NCBI GenBank assembly: GCA_019090845.1
Contig: JAHRVD010000271.1
Location: 1 to 6,020 of the forward strand
Direction of reading: 5' to 3'
Source of the DNA: Marinosulfonomonas sp.
GTDB lineage: Bacteria; Pseudomonadota; Alphaproteobacteria; Rhodobacterales; Rhodobacteraceae
DNA length: 6,020 nt
Shown: positions 1-5,156 of the stretch, in pieces
How positions within the stretch are numbered: position 1 is the stretch's first letter
Layout: the number at the start of each line of letters is the position of its first letter
Made by a program: the position numbers and the translations under genes
Notes under the pieces: generated by a model
Seen by the model: the letters and a program-made list of their open reading frames with translations, nothing else
Database searches by the model: none
Told to the model about the DNA's origin: nothing

Positions 1-30
1 CCGTCCTGCACTTAGTCGCCGCACACTCAT
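1..30 (-). CDS. Start of a downstream gene, probably the second (MalG-type) ABC permease; partial
   Basis: Only the first ten codons are present (MSVRRLSAGR), and they are open to the window edge. The ATG at 30-28 overlaps the TGA stop of the preceding permease in an ATGA junction, the usual sign of translational coupling. A strong ribosome binding site (AAGGAGGG, 44-37 on the minus strand) sits six bases upstream, inside the end of the permease gene. In CUT1 sugar transporters the gene after the MalF-type permease is normally the MalG-type permease, and a short basic N-terminus fits that. The identity is inferred from position, because ten residues show no domain. The start call itself is well supported. 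Confidence 0.6.
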   Translation of the reverse strand, partial: MSVRRLSAGR

Positions 31-962
31 TCCTCGCCCTCCTTATTGCCGGAACGGCGCCGGATAAGCCCATTGGCCACGATGATCATCAGCGCGACTG
101 CAAACAACGTAACCACCGACATGGCCGAGCCGTCACCAACCCTGTCCTGACTGAAGAAGACCCGATAAATTGAAAAGTTCACCACTTCGGTGGAGGTGCC
201 CGGTCCCCCGGAGGTCAGCAAATAGACCTCATCAAAGACCTTGAAAGACAGGATAATTCGGAAAACGACGGTGATGACGATGGTCGGCAGCATCATCGGC
301 ACCACGATATGGCGCATTTCCTGCCAGAAGTTCGTCACATCAAGACGCGCCGCTTCCAGCACTTCTGTATCCAGCGATTCCAGACCTGCCAGCATCAGCA
401 AAAAGACGAACGGCGTCCAGTGCCAGATATCGACCAGCATGATCGAGCCAAGCGCGATATCTGGATTGCCGAGCCAGTCGACCGTCGGTAGGCCTGCCAT
501 CGACAACAGCCCGTTTATCAATCCAAATTCGCGCCCCATAATCAGGCGCCACATGGTGCCAATCACAATCGGCGGAATGACAATCGGTAGCAGAAAAATG
601 CCGGTCAGTATCGGGCGTCCAAAGGAACCAGCCCGCATCACTGCAAGCGCCATAGTGAAACCCAAAAGCATCTGGACGGTGACAACGCTGACCGCAAAGA
701 TCAGGGTATTGCGCACGCCTGCCCAGTAAATTTCTTCTTCGGTAAACAGGTATTTGTAATTTTCCATCCCGACAAAATCGTAGATGGCGGATCCGTCCTG
801 CCATGTAACCTTGAAAAGGCTAAGGCCAAGCAGGTTGAGAACCGGAAATGCCGAAAGCGCCAGAAATACAACAATCACCGGGGCAAGCGACAGGAAAACC
901 CATCTTTTGTTGCGGCGTGCTGTATCGCCCGACTGGGATTTTGAAGGAGTATTCACTGTCAT
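27..962 (-). CDS. Carbohydrate ABC transporter permease, MalF/UgpA type
   Basis: This is a 311-residue inner-membrane permease of the binding-protein-dependent transport (CUT1 sugar) family, a usual length for the class. About six hydrophobic segments are visible, near residues 21-44, 86-108, 117-138, 170-193, 222-240 and 281-300. The cytoplasmic EAA loop that docks on the ATPase is at 203-222 (EAARLD...IVVP). The family's conserved Gly in this loop is Val209, and the usual I-x-LP ending is IVVP. The gene follows the solute-binding protein after 58 nt and overlaps the next gene by ATGA, so it is mid-operon. Its own ribosome binding site is poor: only GAAAG-like bases precede the ATG at 962. 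That fits lower expression than the binding protein. The substrate cannot be read from the sequence. A sugar or sugar derivative is inferred from the family. Confidence 0.93.
   Translation of the reverse strand: MTVNTPSKSQSGDTARRNKRWVFLSLAPVIVVFLALSAFPVLNLLGLSLFKVTWQDGSAIYDFVGMENYKYLFTEEEIYWAGVRNTLIFAVSVVTVQMLLGFTMALAVMRAGSFGRPILTGIFLLPIVIPPIVIGTMWRLIMGREFGLINGLLSMAGLPTVDWLGNPDIALGSIMLVDIWHWTPFVFLLMLAGLESLDTEVLEAARLDVTNFWQEMRHIVVPMMLPTIVITVVFRIILSFKVFDEVYLLTSGGPGTSTEVVNFSIYRVFFSQDRVGDGSAMSVVTLFAVALMIIVANGLIRRRSGNKEGEE
37..44 (-). promoter_or_regulatory. Strong Shine-Dalgarno for the gene starting at 30
   Basis: The minus strand reads AAGGAGGG, a near-complete match to the anti-Shine-Dalgarno, six bases before the ATG at 30. 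It lies inside the last codons of the upstream permease. It decides the start of the partial gene at the window edge and supports translation coupled with the permease. Confidence 0.75.
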
Positions 963-981
963 AACTTTCGCGCTGTGGAAT

Positions 982-1012
982 GCCTGCCCCGTCCCATACG
1001 GGCGGGGCAGGC
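982..1012 (-). repeat. GC-rich intercistronic hairpin between binding-protein and permease genes
   Basis: Positions 982-991 pair perfectly with 1003-1012 (GCCTGCCCCG with CGGGGCAGGC). After a one-base bulge at 992, 993-995 pair with 1000-1002 around a four-base loop. The hairpin begins eight bases after the TAA of the binding-protein gene on the transcribed strand. No U-run follows it (the next transcribed bases are ATTCCACAGC), so it does not look like a standard intrinsic terminator. A 3' stability hairpin that protects the binding-protein message, or a partial attenuator, fits better. Such elements are known between malE and malF in enteric bacteria. Confidence 0.7.
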
Positions 1013-1020
1013 AAGACGAT

Positions 1021-2364
1021 TTAAAGGTTTGGACCGCGTGTCACAGTGTAACCTTCACGCTTCATGATTGTCTCTATCCCATCTGCAGCACTGTTAAGTG
1101 CTTCGCTCACGGACAATTCGCCAATCACGGCACGGTTTAGGTTCAGCGCCACAGTATCTGAAATTTCGGCAGCCTGCGCCACTGGCAGACCCATCACAGC
1201 ATTCGCAGCGTTAGCCGAGTATGCGTCGATGAAGCGATAACGCTCGTCACCTGCAAGGCTTGAATTACCAAGGTCGCCGCGCACGGGCACGCCGCCTGCT
1301 TGGACGTAAGCCACCTGAACTTCTTTGCTCTGGAACCAGTCAAGAAAGGTCATCGCCGCTTCTTGCCGCTCGGCCGAGATGTTCTTTGGAACACCACCAA
1401 CCCAGTGACCAGCAGAGGTCGCCTGACCACCAGTCGGACCAGCCGGGATCAGCGCAGCGTTGATTTTGCCTACGACTGCGGATTTTTCCGGATTTTCCAG
1501 ACCGCCCCATGCGCCGATCACAGCAATTGCCTGTGCGCCGCGTCCGGTTGAGATCAACTGGATAAGCTCTCCCTGCTCAGTGGCGCCCGGGCTTGGCGGG
1601 CCTGACTGTGCAAGCGTTAGATAGGTTTCCAATGCAGCTTTGCCTTGGGCGGAATTGATTTTGACAGCAAGGCTACCGTCCGCTTCGATGTCGAAAAATG
1701 ATCCGCCATGGCTGAACAGATATGGGGTAAAGTTGTAAACGATCGAACTGCGGCCAGACCGGGTGACAAAGCCATATGACGCGCCATCTGCCTGAATTGC
1801 TTTGGCATTGGCGGCCAGTTCGTCCCAGTTGTTTGGCTCTTTCAGGCCGAGCTTTTCGTAAACATCAGTGTTGTAATACAGAACCTGAACGTTGCCGTTC
1901 AGCGGCACGCCCATCAGGGTGCCATCTGCTGTGAATGTGCCCGCATCGGCGTTCCAGCTAACGGTCGAACCATAATCCAGCACGCCGTCTTGCAGTGCGT
2001 AACCGTCGCGCAGATCACCCAATGGCGCAAGGAAGCCGCCGGAATAAAGCTCTGACAACCAAAGCGAATTGACGTTCACAATATCAAAGGTTCCGGACGC
2101 GCCGCGAACCGAGTTGCGGATCTTTTCGAGCAATCCGCCAAATGGTGTTACGTCCAGCTCAATCTTGTTGCCGGTTTCGTCTTCGTATTTGTCGACCATT
2201 GCGATGAATGAATCCAGCCATGGTGACTGGTTGATCGCGATTTTAATCGTTGGCTGGCTCTGGGCCATTGCCATCGTTGCGCTGGTGGCGATCATTGCGC
2301 CAAGGGCGACGCCCCCGACGGCTTGCCGAATTGAGGGTAGTTTTGATTTTACTTCGCTAAACAT
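1021..2364 (-). CDS. Extracellular solute-binding protein, family 1 (MalE-like), of a CUT1 ABC transporter
   Basis: This is a 447-residue periplasmic binding protein that would capture the solute and deliver it to the permeases. The start at 2364 is chosen because GGGAGGA lies about five bases upstream and it gives a clean signal peptide: charged residues 1-14, a hydrophobic stretch at about 16-33, and an Ala-Met-Ala cleavage site before Gln35. The in-frame upstream extension to 2523 would run into the sulfatase gene and bury the signal peptide. Family-typical stretches include GVPLNGNVQVLYYNTDVYEKLG at about 152-173 (hinge and first lobe), AAMTFLDWF at about 336-344 and GGVPVR at about 357-362. 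It lies 32 nt after the sulfatase and is followed by a hairpin and the permease gene. There is no lipobox cysteine, so the protein should be soluble in the periplasm. The ligand is unknown. A carbohydrate is usual for the family, and a sulfated one is suggested only by the neighbouring sulfatase. Confidence 0.93.
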   Translation of the reverse strand: MFSEVKSKLPSIRQAVGGVALGAMIATSATMAMAQSQPTIKIAINQSPWLDSFIAMVDKYEDETGNKIELDVTPFGGLLEKIRNSVRGASGTFDIVNVNSLWLSELYSGGFLAPLGDLRDGYALQDGVLDYGSTVSWNADAGTFTADGTLMGVPLNGNVQVLYYNTDVYEKLGLKEPNNWDELAANAKAIQADGASYGFVTRSGRSSIVYNFTPYLFSHGGSFFDIEADGSLAVKINSAQGKAALETYLTLAQSGPPSPGATEQGELIQLISTGRGAQAIAVIGAWGGLENPEKSAVVGKINAALIPAGPTGGQATSAGHWVGGVPKNISAERQEAAMTFLDWFQSKEVQVAYVQAGGVPVRGDLGNSSLAGDERYRFIDAYSANAANAVMGLPVAQAAEISDTVALNLNRAVIGELSVSEALNSAADGIETIMKREGYTVTRGPNL

Positions 2365-2396
2365 GTTTTCCTCCCTGTTTTGCGATTTAGTTAGGG

Positions 2397-3920
2397 TTAA
2401 GTGAGTTCGGTAGAGTTCAGCCCCATCCAGCTGTAGTATTCTGGTGGGGTGTCGTGGCGTTGCAGAAGGGCAATAGCCTGCGCCTTTAGCTTGGCTTCCA
2501 GAGCTTCGTCGCGTATCGGACAAAGCTGGTTTGGGTCATTCAGATTGTTGAAGACGGCCGTCCCGAATGGTTCGAATTCGGTCCCATCCAGCCCCGGTGG
2601 GCGACGGGCTTCGTTCAGGGCGTCATAGCGCATCAGCTTCAGGCCCTTAGTGAAATCGAATGGCGGGCTGACGACGCCGGTGGCCAGTTCTTTGGGGCTA
2701 AAAAATCCGGTCATATGGGTGGGCATCAGCGTGTATTCCCCAAGCTCTTCGTTAAAAAGATCGTGGGGATACAGGAAGTAGCTGTGCGTTCCGTCCGTTA
2801 CGCCCAATGGTCCGCCAAACATCCCAAAAATAAGCGCTTCGTGCTGATCGGCCCCACGGACCACATCCATGATGGATTTGCCGGTGACTTCGGCTGGGAT
2901 GGGTTGGGCATGGATATCCAGCAAGGTTGGCATCAGATCGACGGTTTGGGTCAATGCTGAGCAGCGTTCCCCAGCGTGATCGGCAAATTCCGGGTGGTGC
3001 ATGACCAACGGAATATGCGAAATTTCTTCGTAGTAAGGTGTTAGGTTTTTGCCCCACCAGTCATGTTCACTTAGCAGGAAACCATGATCGGTGGTCAGGA
3101 TCAGGCAGGTGTCCGACCACAGATTGTATTCGTCAAAATAATCCAGAAGCTTGCCAAAATAGGCGTCACACATGGCCACAAGAGCGGCGTAGTTTGCCCG
3201 GATTTCAGCAATCTCGTCAGGGCTTTCTTTGACCGGGGCATATTTCGGCCAGTCCAGGATCGGCCCCTTATAATCCGTCTTGTATGCCTCTTTGTATTTT
3301 TCGGGCGCATCGAAGGGCTCGTGCGGATCAAAACACTCCAAATGCAACATCCAATCGTCCGCGTCCCGGTTTTGGTCGAGAAACGCAAATGCGCGCTCAA
3401 AACACTGCGGACCGGGAAAGTCATCTTCTTGTTTGATGGTCTCACGGTTGATCTGGTGCTGGCGGCGCTTTGGTTCGGTATCAAGGTTGTAATGCGCGTC
3501 GGCATAGGTCTTTTTGAAACGGTCCAGCGGTGGTTCAACCATGGCTACCCAAGGGTCATATTCCTGCCCGCGGATGAAATCCCAGGTATTGTAACGGCTG
3601 TGATAGGTCGCCCCGCCGTCTTCAAAATAGTGAAAATGATCGCTGATCAAATGGGTGTAAATTGCCGCGCTGCTAAGCAGGGCGGGCATCGAATTGTCAA
3701 ACGGTTCCAGCGGCCCCCAGGACCGGTGCATGAAGTTCAGTCGCCCGGTGTGCATATCGCGTCGTGCGGGCATGCAAGGCAGAGAGCCGACATAATGGTT
3801 GTCAATAGTCAGCGCGCGCGCTGCAAAGCGGTCAAAATTAGGCGTCGTAACAGCATCACCGCCGTAACACCCCAAAGCAGCCCGATTCAAAGAATCGAAT
3901 AGAACGAAAACTGTGCGCAT
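2397..3920 (-). CDS. Cys-type sulfatase (alkaline phosphatase superfamily), cytoplasmic
   Basis: This 507-residue hydrolase probably cleaves sulfate esters. The N-terminus enters directly into the first core strand (MRTVFVLFDSLNR) with no signal peptide, so it should act in the cytoplasm. The sulfatase signature is at 49-60: CMPARR followed by DMHTGR, matching C-x-P-x-R with the downstream TG. Cys49 would be converted to formylglycine by a maturase not seen here. Other likely active-site residues are Asp9, Asp198-Pro-His200, the metal-binding pair Asp278-His279 (TTDHG), His286 and Lys291. Asp9 is followed by Ser rather than a second acidic residue, and the later pair is Asp-His. This resembles the phosphonate monoester hydrolase/sulfatase branch, so a phospho- or phosphonate-ester substrate cannot be excluded. 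It is the first gene of the operon, with a good GGGAG six bases before the ATG, and lies 32 nt ahead of the binding-protein gene. The catalytic class is secure, but the substrate is unknown. Confidence 0.92.
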   Translation of the reverse strand: MRTVFVLFDSLNRAALGCYGGDAVTTPNFDRFAARALTIDNHYVGSLPCMPARRDMHTGRLNFMHRSWGPLEPFDNSMPALLSSAAIYTHLISDHFHYFEDGGATYHSRYNTWDFIRGQEYDPWVAMVEPPLDRFKKTYADAHYNLDTEPKRRQHQINRETIKQEDDFPGPQCFERAFAFLDQNRDADDWMLHLECFDPHEPFDAPEKYKEAYKTDYKGPILDWPKYAPVKESPDEIAEIRANYAALVAMCDAYFGKLLDYFDEYNLWSDTCLILTTDHGFLLSEHDWWGKNLTPYYEEISHIPLVMHHPEFADHAGERCSALTQTVDLMPTLLDIHAQPIPAEVTGKSIMDVVRGADQHEALIFGMFGGPLGVTDGTHSYFLYPHDLFNEELGEYTLMPTHMTGFFSPKELATGVVSPPFDFTKGLKLMRYDALNEARRPPGLDGTEFEPFGTAVFNNLNDPNQLCPIRDEALEAKLKAQAIALLQRHDTPPEYYSWMGLNSTELT

Positions 3921-3945
3921 GAATTCTCCCTGTGCGGCGGCACTA

Positions 3946-3963
3946 TGGACAGACCTGCGTCCA
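3946..3963. repeat. 18-bp interrupted dyad upstream of the sulfatase gene
   Basis: TGGAC (3946-3950) and GTCCA (3959-3963) form a perfect five-base inverted repeat with an eight-base spacer. It is centred about 34 bases upstream of the sulfatase ATG and ends before the repeats nearer the regulator gene. It could be an operator or a short leader hairpin. Five-base arms are short, so chance is possible. Confidence 0.35.
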
Positions 3964-3967
3964 AGCG

Positions 3968-3996
3968 CTAATACTTTCGGACATCATTGATATAAC
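3968..3996 (-). promoter_or_regulatory. Weak candidate promoter for the sulfatase-transporter operon
   Basis: On the minus strand GTTATA (3996-3991) and TATTAG (3973-3968) are separated by 17 bases. The -10 matches four of six consensus bases and the -35 only three, as is common for promoters that need a LysR-type activator. It would start transcription near 3961 and give a leader of about 40 nt. On the plus strand the same bases read CTAATA-N17-TATAAC, a similarly weak match facing the regulator gene, so the two start sites may overlap. Confidence 0.3.
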
Positions 3997-4006
3997 TTTT
4001 GGATAT
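3969..4006. promoter_or_regulatory. Candidate LysR-type operator: two direct repeats 22 bp apart
   Basis: TAATACTTTCGGACAT (3969-3984) and TATAACTTTTGGATAT (3991-4006) agree at 12 of 16 positions. The core is ACTTTyGGAyAT, with an offset of 22 bp, about two helical turns, so both copies face the same side of the helix. The second copy contains a T-N11-A element (3993-4005) with weak dyad symmetry, as expected of LysR-type boxes, and it abuts the regulator's start codon. Binding here could both autoregulate the regulator and control the divergent operon. This is inferred from sequence only. Confidence 0.4.
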
Positions 4007-4008
4007 AT

Positions 4009-4935
4009 ATGGATCAGATTTGGCGCCTGAAGCATTTTTTGGCCGTTGCCGAGGTCGGCTCTGTGCAGGGTGCCGCCAGGTTTTTGAGCATTAGCCAGCC
4101 CGCGCTCACGAAATCCATTCGCCTGCTTGAAACCCATTTGGGTGTTACTTTGTTTGATCGCTCGACGCGCGGTGTTGCATTGACTGATGCTGGCAAAACA
4201 TTTTTTAGCAGGGCACGGACAATTGAAATTGAATGGGATGCGTCGCTGGCAGATCTTAATGCTTCACGTCAAGGTGCGCGGGGCAAACTAAGAATTGGTG
4301 CCGGCCCAACATTCGCCGCGATTTTTCTGCCCAAGGTTCTTGCAGAAGTATCCGAGTTATACCCCAACGTCGAAGTTTCAGTGCGGACCGGAGTCGGAAC
4401 CGAGATGCTGCCAGCGCTGAAAAGCGGTGAGATTAGTGTTTATGTGGGCGGCCTTGATGAAGGTGGCCATGGAATTTCCGAGGGGATGGAAGAAATTCCA
4501 CTTTACACGCAATCCAATGTGCTTGTGGCCGCCAAAAATCATCCCCTTTTCAAGATCAAAGACCCGGCAACGGCCGATCTGAATGATTGGCGCTGGGTGC
4601 GGTTGAGTTACGACGAACAGGGGACCCGCGCCATCAACCGGTTTTTTCGCTCAACGGGTGAAGATCCACCACGATTTTCAGTCTCGACCGGATCGCTTAG
4701 CATCGCGCTTGATTTGGTTTTACAACAAAATTTCATAACCAGCCTTCCAGCGCCGTTCCTGCATCCAAATCTGGGGAACGGGCTGCGCGCACTGCCATTC
4801 CCGCATTACAAGTGGACGATACAGACCGGTTTAACATTGCGTCAGTCAATTCAGACCACCGCCCCGTTTCGGTCCTTCGTGACCCGCATCCAAAAGCAGG
4901 TTTCGTCGTTTGGTATGGATTCCGGGCAAGCTTGA
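4009..4935 (+). CDS. LysR-family transcriptional regulator
   Basis: This is a 308-residue DNA-binding regulator of typical LysR length. The N-terminal winged helix-turn-helix covers about residues 3-62, with AARFLSISQPALTKSIRLLE as the recognition region (22-41), then the family-typical LFDRSTRGVALTDAG (48-62). A linker helix follows to about 90, and the periplasmic-binding-protein-like effector domain begins near GKLRIGAGPT (92-100) and continues to the C-terminus. No frameshift or missing segment is seen. The ATG at 4009 is preceded only by a weak GGAT, and translation may be modest. The gene is divergent from the sulfatase-transporter operon across 88 bp. In this family that arrangement usually means it controls the neighbour in response to the transported compound or a breakdown product. 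The effector is unknown. It might instead, or also, act on the downstream acyl-CoA dehydrogenase gene, but a separate promoter candidate there argues against simple co-transcription. Confidence 0.93.
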   Translation: MDQIWRLKHFLAVAEVGSVQGAARFLSISQPALTKSIRLLETHLGVTLFDRSTRGVALTDAGKTFFSRARTIEIEWDASLADLNASRQGARGKLRIGAGPTFAAIFLPKVLAEVSELYPNVEVSVRTGVGTEMLPALKSGEISVYVGGLDEGGHGISEGMEEIPLYTQSNVLVAAKNHPLFKIKDPATADLNDWRWVRLSYDEQGTRAINRFFRSTGEDPPRFSVSTGSLSIALDLVLQQNFITSLPAPFLHPNLGNGLRALPFPHYKWTIQTGLTLRQSIQTTAPFRSFVTRIQKQVSSFGMDSGQA

Positions 4936-4977
4936 GCGAAATTTCAGTATTGCGAAGCCAACGACGGCGGCGCGCGA

Positions 4978-5006
4978 TTGCGGTAATATGGTCTGGCCTC
5001 TATATT
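4978..5006 (+). promoter_or_regulatory. Sigma70-like promoter for the acyl-CoA dehydrogenase gene
   Basis: TTGCGG (4978-4983) and TATATT (5001-5006) are separated by exactly 17 bases. The -10 matches five of six consensus bases, and the -35 keeps the key TTG. Transcription would begin near 5013, leaving a leader of about 145 nt before the ATG at 5157. The start of the 221-bp gap between the regulator stop (4935) and this gene shows no convincing terminator hairpin, so read-through from the regulator is also possible. Confidence 0.5.
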
Positions 5007-5067
5007 CCACCGTTAGGCGACGTAGCGGCAGTTACCGAAATCGAAAAAAGTGACCCGCTTGTTGTTC

Positions 5068-5082
5068 CCTATCGCGGATAGG
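5068..5082. repeat. 15-bp perfect dyad in the acyl-CoA dehydrogenase leader
   Basis: CCTATC (5068-5073) and GATAGG (5077-5082) are exact inverse complements around a GCG centre. Flanking TT (5065-5066) and AA (5083-5084) could extend pairing past a bulged C. The dyad lies about 55-70 bases downstream of the predicted transcription start and about 75 bases before the ATG. A compact odd-centred dyad of this size suits a dimeric repressor site. A small RNA hairpin is the alternative. There is no U-run after it on the plus strand, so it is not an intrinsic terminator. Confidence 0.45.
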
Positions 5083-5156
5083 AAAGGTATTGATGGTGTT
5101 GATTTTTTGGCTTTGGGTTCGCGCCTAAAGCGCCGTCTCAGTGGAAAGAATGAGTC

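Noticed and set aside
982..1012. Intrinsic transcription terminator
   Set aside because: The stem is strong, but no U-rich run follows on the transcribed strand and the operon clearly continues. A stability or attenuation hairpin is a better reading.
2365..2523. Longer N-terminus for the solute-binding protein (53 extra residues)
   Set aside because: The extension overlaps the sulfatase gene, has no export character, and would bury a well-formed signal peptide. The ATG at 2364 has a strong ribosome site.
3084..3902. Long plus-strand reading frame of 272 codons opposite the sulfatase gene
   Set aside because: It lies fully antisense to a gene with clear catalytic motifs, its translation shows no recognisable domain, and no ribosome site supports it. 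It is a mirror of codon bias in the real gene.
2397..3920. Choline-sulfatase (betC) locus, suggested by a sulfatase beside a LysR gene
   Set aside because: The sulfatase sequence around its formylglycine motif does not look like BetC as I recall it, and the transporter is a CUT1 sugar type rather than a choline-type system.
4981..5037. Distant inverted repeat CGGTAA (4981-4986) / TTACCG (5032-5037) flanking the -10 element
   Set aside because: Six-base arms 45 bases apart are expected by chance at this scale, and nothing else supports looping or an operator.
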